Assembly (NCBI GenBank): GCA_039812465.1
Contig: JBDIAS010000062.1
Location: 1 to 17,229 of the forward strand
Source: Austwickia sp039812465
Lineage (GTDB): Bacteria > Actinomycetota > Actinomycetes > Actinomycetales > Dermatophilaceae
Reading direction: 5' to 3'
Length of the DNA stretch: 17,229 nucleotides
Under the pieces are notes generated by a model that had not been told where the DNA came from, did no database searches, and saw only the letters and a list, made by a program, of their open reading frames with translations. Below, piece after piece: positions 1 to 7,635 of this stretch. A program made the translations under genes and the position numbers. Numbering within the stretch: position 1 is the first letter of the stretch; each line of letters begins with the position of its first letter.

Positions 1-2
1 CC

Positions 3-506
3 GGCAGCGTCGTGGCGGGGGCGATCGGGACCCAGCTGGTGATCCGTGGATACACGGGGCTGCTGCAGGACCAGGCCGTACGTGTCAGCCTCGGCTCGGC
101 GCTGGCGGTCGTCATCGCGAGCGTCTTCGCGGTGGGGATCCTGCCGACCATCGCCCGGCTGTGCTCCCCCCGCCGCTGGGCGAGCTCGGCGACGATGGCG
201 GCCGTCCTCGCGCTGGGCGTGGCGCTCGCCGCCCACCTGCGGCTGCACGCCACCGTGACGTGGCTGTCGCCCGCGGCGGTGCTCGCCAGCGGGGTGGCCG
301 TGGTGGCGGGCGCGGCCGGGTCGTACTACGCGCTGGCCGTGTGGCCGGTGCGCACCAGGGGACCCGCCGACCCTGATCCGCACGGCGGGGCGCCCGGCCG
401 CCGGTCGCCGGGCGCCCGCGGGCGGTGCGGGCTGTGGTGGGCGGTGCTCGCCTACCCCGTGCTCGCGGCCGCCCTGTGCGTCCTGCTGGCGGTCTTCCTG
501 GCGTGA
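3..506 (+). CDS. Membrane protein of unknown function, 5' end missing
   Basis: The frame is open from the left edge (codons begin at base 3) to TGA at 504-506, so the true start probably lies outside the window; the GTG at 12 is only the first start-like codon inside it. About 165 residues are visible. Hydrophobic stretches near residues 25-50, 60-75, 85-110 and the last 25 residues suggest about four membrane segments. A Pro/Gly/Arg-rich link of about 35 residues precedes the final helix, and the protein ends in a hydrophobic run finishing VFLA. I recognise no family motif. It reads toward etfB but is separated from it by 196 bases, so co-transcription is uncertain. That this is a coding membrane protein is fairly sure; its function is unknown. 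Confidence 0.6.
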   Translation, partial: GSVVAGAIGTQLVIRGYTGLLQDQAVRVSLGSALAVVIASVFAVGILPTIARLCSPRRWASSATMAAVLALGVALAAHLRLHATVTWLSPAAVLASGVAVVAGAAGSYYALAVWPVRTRGPADPDPHGGAPGRRSPGARGRCGLWWAVLAYPVLAAALCVLLAVFLA

Positions 507-702
507 GGCGCACCCGCCCCGGAACGCACCTGCTCCTCGGCGCCCGCCTGTGGGATCCGTCACGGCCGGAGCACTCGAGCGCGCAGGGGGCCTCCGCGTA
601 AGGTCGGTGTGATGGTGGGCGCCTTCTGACCTGCGCTCACCGCCTCTTGCACAGACGTCCTCCGGCAAGCTTCGGGCGTCGGCCAAAAGAAGGAGGGCGA
701 AG
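507..702 (+). other. Intergenic spacer upstream of etfB
   Basis: These 196 bases hold no convincing gene. They contain one possible -10 hexamer (TAAGGT, 599-604) and, at the right end, the strong Shine-Dalgarno site of etfB (AGAAGGAGGG, 688-697). No clear terminator hairpin for the preceding membrane-protein gene was seen. Confidence 0.5.
575..612 (+). promoter_or_regulatory. Possible etfBA promoter
   Basis: TAAGGT at 599-604 fits the actinobacterial -10 pattern TANNNT. TCGAGC at 575-580, 18 bases upstream, is a weak -35 match. Transcription would start near 611-612, giving a 5' leader of about 90 bases that carries the Shine-Dalgarno site. This is a pattern match only; a promoter upstream of the membrane-protein gene is an alternative. 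Confidence 0.3.
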
Positions 703-1482
703 ATGAACATCGTCGTCTGCGTCAAGCACGTGCCCGACGCGCAGGGCGACCGCGGCTTCACCAGTGACGAGACCACGGACCGCGACGCGGTGGACGGGAT
801 CCTGTCCGAGCTGGACGAGTACGCGGTCGAAGAGGCGCTGAAGATCAAGGAGGCCGGCGAAGGCGAGGTCACCGTGGTGACCATGGGCCCAGCCAAGGCC
901 GCCGACGCGATCAAGAAGTCCCTGCAGATGGGCGCCGACAAGGGCGTGCACGTGCTCGACGACGCGCTGGCCGGGTCCGACGCGCCGGCCACCTCGCTAG
1001 TGCTTGCCGAAGCGATCAAGAAGATCGGTTCGGCGGATCTGGTCCTCACCGGCATGGCCTCGACCGACGGCACGATGTCGGTCGTCGCCGCGATGCTCGC
1101 CGAGCGGCTCGGGATGCCGCAGGTCACCTTCGCTTCCGAGCTGACCCTCTCCGGCGGCACCGCCTCGATCCGCCGCGACGGCGACGTGGCGACGGAGATC
1201 GTGGAGGCGAAGCTGCCCGCGGTGGTGTCGGTGACCGACCAGATCAACGAGCCGCGTTACCCGTCGTTCAAGGGGATCATGGCGGCCAAGAAGAAGCCGG
1301 TCGAGACGTGGTCGCTGGCCGACCTCGGGATCGACGCCGGCCAGGTGGGCCTCGAGGCCGCCTGGACCAAGGTGCTCTCGACCGCGAAGCGCCCCCCGCG
1401 CGACAAGGGGCTGATCGTGACCGACGACGGTCAGGGCGGCGCGGTGCTCGCGCAGTTCCTGGCGATCCAGAAGTTCGTGTGA
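703..1482 (+). CDS. etfB: Electron transfer flavoprotein, beta subunit
   Basis: EtfB pairs with EtfA to form the soluble FAD/AMP heterodimer that accepts electrons from acyl-CoA and related dehydrogenases and passes them toward the quinone pool. The 259 residues match the usual EtfB length. Visible landmarks are the N-terminal MNIVVCVKHVPD, the nucleotide-binding stretch VVTMGPAKA (58-66), DLVLTGMASTDG (112-123), and the EtfB signature around LPAVVSVTDQINEPRYPSF (171-189), followed by the Lys-rich KGIMAAKKKPV. The ATG at 703 is chosen because AGAAGGAGGG (688-697) lies at ideal distance and the protein begins exactly where the family begins. etfA follows after 25 bases, so the two are almost surely one operon. 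The dehydrogenase partner is not in the window. Confidence 0.96.
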   Translation: MNIVVCVKHVPDAQGDRGFTSDETTDRDAVDGILSELDEYAVEEALKIKEAGEGEVTVVTMGPAKAADAIKKSLQMGADKGVHVLDDALAGSDAPATSLVLAEAIKKIGSADLVLTGMASTDGTMSVVAAMLAERLGMPQVTFASELTLSGGTASIRRDGDVATEIVEAKLPAVVSVTDQINEPRYPSFKGIMAAKKKPVETWSLADLGIDAGQVGLEAAWTKVLSTAKRPPRDKGLIVTDDGQGGAVLAQFLAIQKFV

Positions 1483-1507
1483 GCCGGAGAGGACAAGGGA
1501 GATCACG

Positions 1508-2464
1508 ATGGCCGAAGTTCTCGTCCTCGTCGACCACGTCGACGGGGCCGTCCGCAAGACGACGTCCGAGATGCTCACGTTCGCGGCGCGCCTGGGCGAG
1601 CCGTCCGCGGTGTTCATCGGGTCCGGGTTGGACGCGGCGAAGGACACGCTGAGCAAGTACGGCGCCGCGAAGATCTACGTGGTGTCGGCGCCAGAGGTCT
1701 CGGACTACCTGGTGGCCCCCGTGGCCGAGGTGCTCGCGCAGCTGGTCGAGCAGGTGTCCCCGGCGGCGGTCCTGATGTCCAGCAGCGCCCACGGCAAGGA
1801 GATCGCGGCCCGGCTCGCGATCAAGTGCTCCTCCGGCCTGATCACGGACGCGGTCGATGTCCGCGCGGGCGCGGACGGCGTGGAGACGACCCAGTCCGTC
1901 TTCGCCGGCTCCTACACCGTCGAGGCGAGCGTCACCCACGGCACCCCGATCGTGACCGTCAAGCCGAACTCGTGCGCGCCGGCCGAGAACGCCGGGGCGG
2001 GGGCGGTCGAGGAGGTCACCGTCTCCCTGTCCGATCAGGCGAAGTCCGCGCGGATCACCGAGCGCCGGGAGAAGCAGCAGACCGGGCGCCCCGAGCTGAC
2101 CGAGGCCGCGATCGTGGTCTCCGGCGGTCGGGGCACCGGCGGCGATTTCACGCCGGTGGAGGCGTTCGCCGACACCCTGCGCGCCGCGGTGGGCGCGTCC
2201 CGCGCGGCGGTCGACGCGGGCTGGTACCCGCACACCCATCAGGTCGGCCAGACCGGCAAGCAGGTCTCCCCGCAGCTCTACGTGGCGTGCGGGATTTCCG
2301 GGGCGATCCAGCACCGCGCCGGCATGCAGACCTCCAAGACGATCGTGGCGATCAACAAGGACGAGGAGGCGCCGATCTTCGACCTGGTCGACTTCGGCGT
2401 GGTGGGTGACCTCTTCGAGGTGTTGCCCCAGGCCGAGGGCCAGATCAAGGCGCAGCGCGGCTGA
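1508..2464 (+). CDS. etfA: Electron transfer flavoprotein, alpha subunit
   Basis: EtfA carries the FAD of the EtfAB electron carrier. The protein has 318 residues, typical for bacterial EtfA. The N-terminal Rossmann-like domain (about 1-190) pairs with EtfB. The C-terminal FAD domain shows VVSGGRGTGG (203-212), then GASRAAVDAGW (229-239), HQVGQTGKQVSPQLYVACGI (244-263), SGAIQH (264-269) and AINKDEEAPIFDLVDFGVVG (281-300), all conserved FAD-contacting segments. The ATG at 1508 follows AAGGGAG (1495-1501) at six bases, and the protein starts MAEVLVLVDH as expected. It lies 25 bases after etfB in the same operon. A strong GC hairpin begins 21 bases after the stop and may end the transcript. Confidence 0.96.
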   Translation: MAEVLVLVDHVDGAVRKTTSEMLTFAARLGEPSAVFIGSGLDAAKDTLSKYGAAKIYVVSAPEVSDYLVAPVAEVLAQLVEQVSPAAVLMSSSAHGKEIAARLAIKCSSGLITDAVDVRAGADGVETTQSVFAGSYTVEASVTHGTPIVTVKPNSCAPAENAGAGAVEEVTVSLSDQAKSARITERREKQQTGRPELTEAAIVVSGGRGTGGDFTPVEAFADTLRAAVGASRAAVDAGWYPHTHQVGQTGKQVSPQLYVACGISGAIQHRAGMQTSKTIVAINKDEEAPIFDLVDFGVVGDLFEVLPQAEGQIKAQRG

Positions 2465-2484
2465 CCTGGCAGCGCCCGCGTCCA

Positions 2485-2517
2485 TCGGGCCCGCCCCGCA
2501 CGCCGGGGCGGGCCCGA
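2485..2517 (+). terminator. GC hairpin after etfA, probable terminator
   Basis: A perfect 14-bp inverted repeat (arms 2485-2498 and 2504-2517, TCGGGCCCGCCCCG in the left arm) encloses a 5-base loop. It starts 21 bases after the etfA stop. There is no T-run, which is common for actinobacterial hairpin terminators. Structure is certain; function is inferred from position. Confidence 0.7.
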
Positions 2518-2524
2518 GGTGTGC

Positions 2525-2587
2525 GGGCAGGTCGATCCGCGGCCAGCCGGTGGCCTTGGGGGCAGGTCGATCCGCCGCCAGCCGGTG
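2525..2587 (+). repeat. 35-bp-period direct repeat, two copies
   Basis: Two 28-base copies (2525-2552 and 2560-2587) begin GGGCAGGTCGATCCGC and differ at one base (position 17 of the copy, G versus C). They are 35 bases apart. A truncated third start, TGCGGGCAGG, lies at 2591-2600 and echoes TGCGGGCAGG at 2522/2523-2531. The intervening 7 bases differ. No protein reading is convincing. It sits between two hairpins in the etfA-desulfurase gap. Confidence 0.85.
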
Positions 2588-2627
2588 CTATGCGGGCAGG
2601 CTGACGTGAATTGGGCTGGGCAGCACC

Positions 2628-2663
2628 GAGCCCCGACGGCTTCGGGGGGCAGCGTCGGGGCTC
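2628..2663 (+). terminator. Second hairpin in the etfA-desulfurase gap
   Basis: An 11-bp perfect inverted repeat, GAGCCCCGACG (2628-2638) and CGTCGGGGCTC (2653-2663), with a 14-base loop. It could be a second terminator for etfBA read-through or a boundary element. No T-tract follows. Confidence 0.5.
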
Positions 2664-2903
2664 AGTGGTCTAGGGGTCCGGGAGGCCGGTAGGGCGGGCC
2701 GCCGGAGGACGCCTCGACCCTAACCGACCGAACGGACGGTTCTTGACCAAAACGGGGAGTTCTTTGCGCAAGGACGGTCGGCGACATTCCCGCCCGAGGG
2801 GAAAGGGCTGGTCGGGAGGTCGACACGCCGGGCCGGCGAGTGGCCCGGCGGGCCGGTTACCTCGATCACATGCCCCGGCGAGCGCCGACGTACCATGCTC
2901 TGC
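2664..2903. other. Gap upstream of cysteine desulfurase
   Basis: I see no gene here; the open frames crossing it run on from shadows of the desulfurase gene. It contains an imperfect inverted repeat AACCGACC-GAAC-GGACGGTT at about 2722-2741, which could be a repressor site. TTGACC at 2743-2748 lacks a good -10 partner. A 9-bp hairpin CGCCGGGCC/GGCCCGGCG lies at 2826-2834 and 2842-2850. A -10-like TACCAT is at 2891-2896. None of these functions is shown. Confidence 0.4.
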
Positions 2904-2904
2904 G
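2891..2904 (+). promoter_or_regulatory. -10 motif for leaderless desulfurase mRNA
   Basis: TACCAT (2891-2896) fits TANNNT and is followed by seven bases and then GTG at 2904. Transcription would begin at or next to the start codon. No Shine-Dalgarno site precedes either the ATG at 2895 or the GTG at 2904. The ATG at 2895 would overlap the -10 itself, which argues for 2904 as the start. No clear -35 is visible. Confidence 0.55.
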
Positions 2905-4163
2905 TGAGCGTCTACCTCGACCACGCAGCGACGACGCCCGTCCTGCCCGAGGTGGCCGACGCGATCGCCCAGGCGATGGGCGAACTCGGCAACCCGAGTT
3001 CGATGCACAGCGCGGGGAGGGCTGCGCGCCGCCGCGTCGAGGAGGCCCGAGAGGACGTCGCCAGCGCGCTCGGGGCGCGCCCCTCCGAGGTGCTGTTCAC
3101 CTCCGGCGGGACCGAATCGGACAACCTGGCCGTGAAGGGCCTCTACCGCCACGCGCGCGACGCCGACCCCGCCCGGCGGCGCCTTGTGGTCTCCGCCGTG
3201 GAGCACTCGGCCGTCATCGACTCGGTCGCCCACCTCGAGCAGCGCGAGGGCGCGGAGGTGACCTGGGTGCCCTGCGAGCGAGACGGGACCGTGACGCCCG
3301 AGGCCTTCCGCACCGCCATCGAGGACCCGCGCGCGGGCGGCCCCGCCACGGTGGCGGCTGTCCTCGACATGTGGGTGAACAACGAGACCGGCGTGGTGCA
3401 GCCCGTCGCCGAGATCGCAGCCCTGGCGCGCGAACACGGCCTGCCGCTGCACACGGACGCGGTCCAGGGCGTGGGCAAGGTGCCGGTGGACTTCGCGGAG
3501 AGCGGGGCGGACCTGCTGGCGGCCTCCGCTCACAAGGTGGGCGGCCCGGTGGGCGCGGGGCTGCTGATCGCCCGCGCGGAGGCGCCGCTCCAGGCGATTT
3601 CGCACGGCGGCGGCCAGGAGCGGCAGCTGCGCAGCGGGACGCTCGCGATGCCCCTCATCGTGGGGATGGCGCTCGCGGTGCGCCGCGCGGTCGACGCACG
3701 AGCGCAGGAGGCGCTCCGGATCGGCGCGCTGCGCGACGCGCTGCTGTCCGGCGTCCTGGAGCGGATCCCCGGCGCCCGCGTGACCGGGGCGTGGGAGCCG
3801 GGCGACGTCCTGCGTCGCTCGCCCGCCCACGCGCACGTGCTGCTCCCCGACTGCGAGGCCGACTCGCTGCTCTTCCTGCTCGACGCCGCCGGCGTCGAGT
3901 GCTCCACCGGGTCGGCCTGCCACGCGGGGATCCCGCACCCCAGCCACGTGGTGGTGGCGATGGGCTACACGCCGCAGGAGGCCCGCGGCGCGCTGCGGCT
4001 GACGCTCGGCTGGTCCAGCACCCCCGCGGACGTCGACGGGTTCCTCGCCGCGCTCCCCGAGGCGGTCGGTCGCGCCCAGCGGGCCCACGCCGCGACCCAG
4101 GCCCGGGCGGCGGCGCGGGGGGCCGACGCCGTGCGCGCGGTGGGCGGCGAGGGAGCGCGATGA
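2904..4163 (+). CDS. iscS: Cysteine desulfurase (NifS/IscS family)
   Basis: A PLP enzyme that removes sulfur from L-cysteine as an enzyme-bound persulfide. Here the neighbour MnmA is the obvious acceptor for tRNA thiolation; Fe-S supply is also possible. From the GTG at 2904 it has 419 residues. Landmarks are YLDHAATTPV at the N-terminus, the PLP site TSGGTESDNLAVKG, VNNETGVVQP, HTDAVQGVGK, the PLP lysine in SAHKVGG (Lys211) and the active-site loop STGSACHAG (Cys339). The last 30 or so residues are an Ala/Arg-rich tail beyond the conserved fold. An ATG at 2895 would add MLC; GTG 2904 is preferred because the family usually starts at VYLDHAAT and because of the leaderless -10. The stop overlaps the mnmA start (ATGA), implying translational coupling. 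Whether it serves MnmA alone or more widely cannot be read from sequence. Confidence 0.93.
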   Translation: MSVYLDHAATTPVLPEVADAIAQAMGELGNPSSMHSAGRAARRRVEEAREDVASALGARPSEVLFTSGGTESDNLAVKGLYRHARDADPARRRLVVSAVEHSAVIDSVAHLEQREGAEVTWVPCERDGTVTPEAFRTAIEDPRAGGPATVAAVLDMWVNNETGVVQPVAEIAALAREHGLPLHTDAVQGVGKVPVDFAESGADLLAASAHKVGGPVGAGLLIARAEAPLQAISHGGGQERQLRSGTLAMPLIVGMALAVRRAVDARAQEALRIGALRDALLSGVLERIPGARVTGAWEPGDVLRRSPAHAHVLLPDCEADSLLFLLDAAGVECSTGSACHAGIPHPSHVVVAMGYTPQEARGALRLTLGWSSTPADVDGFLAALPEAVGRAQRAHAATQARAAARGADAVRAVGGEGAR

Positions 4164-5272
4164 GGGTCGTCGCCGCGATGAGCGGCGGAGTCGACTCGGC
4201 GGTCGCTGCGGCGCGGATGGCGCGGGCAGGTCACGACGTCGTGGGGGTGCACCTGGCGCTGTCGTCCGATCCGGGCGCGGAGCGTGCCTCCGCTCGGGGC
4301 TGTTGCAGCCTGTCGGACGCCGCCGACGCGCGGCGGGTCGCGGACCGCCTGGGCATCCCGTTCTACGTCTGGGACCTGGCGGAGGAGTTCCATCGCGACG
4401 TGGTCGAGGACTTCGTGGCGGAGTACGCGAGAGGGCGTACCCCCAACCCGTGCCTGCGCTGCAACGAGAGGATCAAGTTCGCGGCGCTGCTCGACACCGC
4501 GCTGGCGCTGGGGTTCGACGGCGTGGCCACCGGGCATTACGCGCGGATCGCCGACCCGGGGGACGCCCTGAACCGCAGCGGGGCGCGGGAGCTGCACCGG
4601 GCGGTGGATCCCGCCAAGGATCAGTCGTACGTGCTCGGCGTCCTCGACGCGACGCAGCTCGCAGCCGCGCACTTCCCGCTCGGCGACTCCACCAAGGCGC
4701 AGGTGCGCGCCGAGGCGTCGGCGCTCGGGCTGGCGGTGGCCGGCAAGCCCGACAGCCACGACATCTGCTTCATCCCCGACGGCGACACGCGCGCCTTCCT
4801 GCGCGAGCGGCTCGGGGCCGCGGCCGGCGACATCGTCGAGGCGGACGGCAGCGTCGTGGGTCGCCATGAGGGCGCGTACGGGTTCACGGTGGGGCAACGG
4901 CGCGGGCTGGCCCTCTCCCGGCCCGCGACGGACGGCGCTCCCCGGTACGTCCTGTCCGTCGACGTGGCGCGCGCCGAGGTCGTGGTCGGGCCGCAGGACC
5001 TGCTCGGCATCGACGTCATCCGCGGCCGGCACGCCCGGTGGTGCGGCGAACCGCCCGCCGGGGTGCTGGAGTGCGGCGTGCAGCTGCGCGCCCACGGGGA
5101 GGAGATCCCGGCGACGGCGTCGCTGGTCGCGGCGGACGGTGATCCGGATCCGGCCGTCGAAGTGCGCCTGGCGCGGCGGACGCGCGGCGTCGCCCCGGGT
5201 CAAAGCGCGGTGCTCTACGAGGGCACGCGCGTCGTGGGCTCGGTCACGATCGACTCCACCGCCCGCGCCTGA
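4160..5272 (+). CDS. mnmA: tRNA-specific 2-thiouridylase MnmA
   Basis: MnmA adenylates C2 of the wobble uridine (U34) in tRNA-Lys, Glu and Gln and replaces the oxygen with sulfur. The protein has 370 residues, a normal length. Seen in order: PP-loop MSGGVDSA (7-14), the catalytic pair Cys98 in RTPNPCLRCNERIKF and Cys203 in DSHDICFIPDGD, the tRNA-recognition segment KDQSYVLG (153-160), then the central domain with GFTVGQRRGL (241-250) and a C-terminal beta-barrel ending VVGSVTIDSTARA. The ATG lies within ATGA shared with the desulfurase stop, so the pair is coupled and the sulfur donor is made beside its acceptor. A 66-base spacer separates it from the broken permease. The pairing of desulfurase and mnmA also occurs in Mycobacterium tuberculosis (Rv3025c-Rv3024c, from memory). 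Confidence 0.96.
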   Translation: MRVVAAMSGGVDSAVAAARMARAGHDVVGVHLALSSDPGAERASARGCCSLSDAADARRVADRLGIPFYVWDLAEEFHRDVVEDFVAEYARGRTPNPCLRCNERIKFAALLDTALALGFDGVATGHYARIADPGDALNRSGARELHRAVDPAKDQSYVLGVLDATQLAAAHFPLGDSTKAQVRAEASALGLAVAGKPDSHDICFIPDGDTRAFLRERLGAAAGDIVEADGSVVGRHEGAYGFTVGQRRGLALSRPATDGAPRYVLSVDVARAEVVVGPQDLLGIDVIRGRHARWCGEPPAGVLECGVQLRAHGEEIPATASLVAADGDPDPAVEVRLARRTRGVAPGQSAVLYEGTRVVGSVTIDSTARA

Positions 5273-5326
5273 GCGGCGCGCCCGCGACGTTCACCATCAG
5301 GCCGCGCGTCGGACAAGCGCGCCGGG

Positions 5327-5339
5327 CAGGATCGCTGCA
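5327..5339 (+). promoter_or_regulatory. -10-like motif for leaderless permease mRNA
   Basis: CAGGAT (5327-5332) is followed by six bases and the ATG at 5339. It keeps the A at position 2 and T at position 6 of TANNNT but not the first T. No Shine-Dalgarno site is present. The same hexamer at the same distance precedes the ligA GTG, which strengthens both calls. Confidence 0.45.
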
Positions 5340-6607
5340 TGAACACCCCCACGCTCGCGCGACGCCTGAACCTGCGGGACGCCGTCATCATCGGGCTGGG
5401 AGCGATGGTGGGGGCGGGGGTGTTCGCGGCCTTCGCCCCGGCGGCCCGGGCGGCCGGACCCTGGCTGCCGCTGTCACTGGCCCTCGCCGCCCTGGTGGCC
5501 TACTGCAACGCGACCTCCTCGGCCCGCCTCGCCGCGCGCCACCCCCAGTCCGGGGGCACCTACGTCTACGGGCGCGAGCGGCTCGGCCCGTTCTGGGGGT
5601 ACCTCGCCGGGTGGTGCTTCGTGGTCGGCAAGACCGCGTCGTGCGCGGCGATGGCGCTGACCGTGGGGCAGTACGCGTGGCCGGAGCGGGCCCACCTCGT
5701 CGCGGTCCTCGCCGTGCTCGCGGTCGTGGCGCTCGACTGCGCTGGCGTCGAGTAGAGCGCGCTGGCGGCGCGTCTGGTCGTGGGCGTCGTGGTCGCCGTC
5801 CTGCTGGTCGTGGCGGTGGCCGCCTGGCTGCCGGGGGCGGACGCGCGGGGCGCGTCGGCGGGCGCCGGCGAGGCGAGCCCGTACGGGGTGCTCCAGGGCG
5901 CGGGGCTGCTGTTCTTCGCCTTCGCCGGGTACGCGCGCATCGCCACCCTCGGCGAGGAGGTGCGCGAGCCGAGCCGCACGATTCCGCGCGCCGTGTCCCT
6001 CGCGCTCGCGATCACCCTCGGGCTGTACGCGCTCATGGCCGCCTCCTTGCTCCACCTGCTGGGCCCGGCCGGGGTGGCCGGCTCCGCCTCGCCACTCGCC
6101 GAGCTGGCGGCGCGCGGCGCCTGGCCCGACCTGGCGCTGGTGATTCGGGCCACCGCCGTGCTGGCGGCGTTCGGGTCCTTGCTGTCGCTGCTGCTGGGCG
6201 TCTCCCGGACGGTCTTCGCTATGGCGCGGGACGGCCATCTGCCGCGCGCCCTGGCCGCGGTGACCCCGCGGACCCGCGTGCCCGGCCGGGCCGCCGTCGC
6301 GGTGGGCCTGGTCGCGGGGCTGGCGGCGGCGCTGGGCGACGTGCGCGGCGCCATCGGGTTCAGCTCGTTCGCGGTGCTGCTCTATTACGCGATCGCGAAC
6401 GCCGCCGCCCGCCGCCTGGGTCCGGGCGAGGGGCCACCGGCGCCGTGGGTCCCGGTGGTGGGCCTGCTCGGGTGTCTGACCCTGGCCCTGGCCCTGCCGG
6501 TGGGTTCGGTGGCGGCGGGCGCCGCCCTCGTGGCGCTCGGGGCTATCGCCTACCGCGCCCGCGCCGGACGCGGCGAGCAACCGGGACGCCTAGGCTCGCC
6601 CTCGTGA
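5339..6607 (+). pseudogene. APC-family amino acid permease, interrupted by in-frame TAG
   Basis: The first segment (5339-5755) gives 138 residues with the APC N-terminus RRLNLRDAVIIGLGAMVGAG, then PQSGGTYVYGRERLGPFWGY, and ends ...DCAGVE at a TAG (5753-5755). The same frame continues at once with SALAARLVVGVVVAVLLVV and reaches the APC signature FFAFAGYARIATLGEEV, EPSRTIPRA and SRTVFAMARDGHLP before TGA at 6605-6607. Both halves keep the same frame, GC-rich third positions and family motifs. One base change from a sense codon (AAG, CAG, GAG or others) explains the gap. Joined, it is 422 codons counting the TAG, a plausible full-length permease with 11-12 membrane segments. The first half alone has about four helices and would not transport. 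A recent inactivation, a sequencing error or stop-codon readthrough all remain possible. The final TGA overlaps the GTG of the next gene. Confidence 0.85.
6591..6604 (+). promoter_or_regulatory. -10 motif for leaderless MetE-like mRNA
   Basis: TAGGCT (6591-6596) fits TANNNT and is followed by seven bases and GTG at 6604. It lies inside the last codons of the broken permease. If active, it keeps the downstream gene expressed independently of the permease. No convincing -35 is seen. Confidence 0.5.
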
Positions 6608-7635
6608 GCGCAGCGAGCGGGCTCGGATCCTGGCCGGGCGAGGACGGTGCCGCCTTCCGCGAGGCGGTACGGATCGTCCGCGACACGATGGGGGACGCTC
6701 GCCGCACCGGCCGGCCGGGGATCCCGTACCTGCCGGAGATGCCCGGTCGAGGGCCCGGCGCCGACCTGATCGGGCGGGCCGCCGGAATGCTGGTCGAGCT
6801 GCCCGTCGACCTGCAACCCTCCGGGTGGCGGCTGGTGGACCGGCCGGGCCGGGACGTGGGCCGCGCCCGGTCGTTCCTGCGCGGCGACCTCGATGAGCTG
6901 GCCGAGGCCTACGCGGGGTCCGCGGGACACGTGGGTGACCTGAAGGTGCAGGTGGCCGGGCCGTGGACGCTCGCGGCGCAGCTGCGCCTGCCCCGCGGGG
7001 AGCGGGTGCTGGCCGACGCGGGGGCGCGCCGCGACCTGGCCGCGTCGCTGGGCGAAGGGGTGCGCGAGCACCTGGCTGACGTCGCCCGGGTGGTGCCTGG
7101 CGCCCGGCTGATCCTGCAGCTCGACGAGCCGTCGCTGCCCGCGGTGCTCGCGGGGGCGCTGCAGACGAGCAGCGGCCTGGGCCGGGTGCGCCCCGTGGAC
7201 GATCAGGAGGCCCGCGCGGCGCTGCGCGAGGTCGCGGACGTGGCGCGGTCGGCGGGGGCGGCCGAGGTGCTCGTCCACTGCTGCGCCTCGGACGTCCCGT
7301 TGACGCTGCTGCGCGAGGCCGGCCTGGACGGCGTCAGCCTGGACACCGGGCTGCTGCGAACGAGCGGGTGGGAGTCCGTGGCCGCCGCGGTCGAGTCCGG
7401 GACGCGGCTGTGGGCCGGCGCCCTGCCGACCCACGACCTGGGCCGCGCCGCCGGACGCGTGGCGGAGGACCTGGTGCGCGCCTGGCGGGAGCTCGGCCTG
7501 GCGCGCCCGCTGTTGGACTCGGTCGTCATCACGCCCGCGTGCGGGCTGGCCGGCGCGAGCCTCGCCGACGCGACGCGGGCCCACCGCACCCTGGCCGAGG
7601 CCGCCGCCGAGGCCACCGAGTGGGCGGCGGGTTAG
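6604..7635 (+). CDS. Stand-alone MetE-like (cobalamin-independent methionine synthase C-terminal) protein
   Basis: The 343 residues correspond to only the catalytic UROD/MetE barrel, less than half of full MetE (about 750 residues). Seen: IPYLPEMPGRGPGADLIGRA near the N-terminus, QVAGPWTLA (116-124), LDEPSLP (173-179), VHCCASD (224-230) and TPACGLAG (310-317). His225 and Cys227 match the His-x-Cys zinc ligands of MetE, and Cys313 matches the late cysteine ligand (NPDCG in MetE). The position of the remaining glutamate ligand appears to be Asp247 in VSLDTG. Full activity as methionine synthase is therefore not assured; a role in methyl transfer is an inference. Start GTG 6604 overlaps the permease TGA and has a leaderless -10. 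Its TAG stop lies in the first copy of a 15-bp tandem repeat. A similar protein sits beside ligA in mycobacteria (Rv3015c, from memory). Confidence 0.85.
   Translation: MSAASGLGSWPGEDGAAFREAVRIVRDTMGDARRTGRPGIPYLPEMPGRGPGADLIGRAAGMLVELPVDLQPSGWRLVDRPGRDVGRARSFLRGDLDELAEAYAGSAGHVGDLKVQVAGPWTLAAQLRLPRGERVLADAGARRDLAASLGEGVREHLADVARVVPGARLILQLDEPSLPAVLAGALQTSSGLGRVRPVDDQEARAALREVADVARSAGAAEVLVHCCASDVPLTLLREAGLDGVSLDTGLLRTSGWESVAAAVESGTRLWAGALPTHDLGRAAGRVAEDLVRAWRELGLARPLLDSVVITPACGLAGASLADATRAHRTLAEAAAEATEWAAG

Noticed and set aside
2670..4088. 472-residue open frame on the minus strand
   Set aside because: It lies opposite the cysteine desulfurase and reads as Arg/Gly/His/Ala-rich low-complexity protein without motifs, the usual shadow of a GC-rich gene.
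2840..4159. N-terminal extension of the mnmA frame running back to 2840
   Set aside because: The translation upstream of 4160 is Arg/Gly-rich and lies in another frame of the desulfurase. MnmA homology starts exactly at the ATG at 4160.
5753..5755. TAG read as pyrrolysine
   Set aside because: No pyrrolysine genes are in view, and nothing in permease families suggests such a residue here. A point mutation is simpler.
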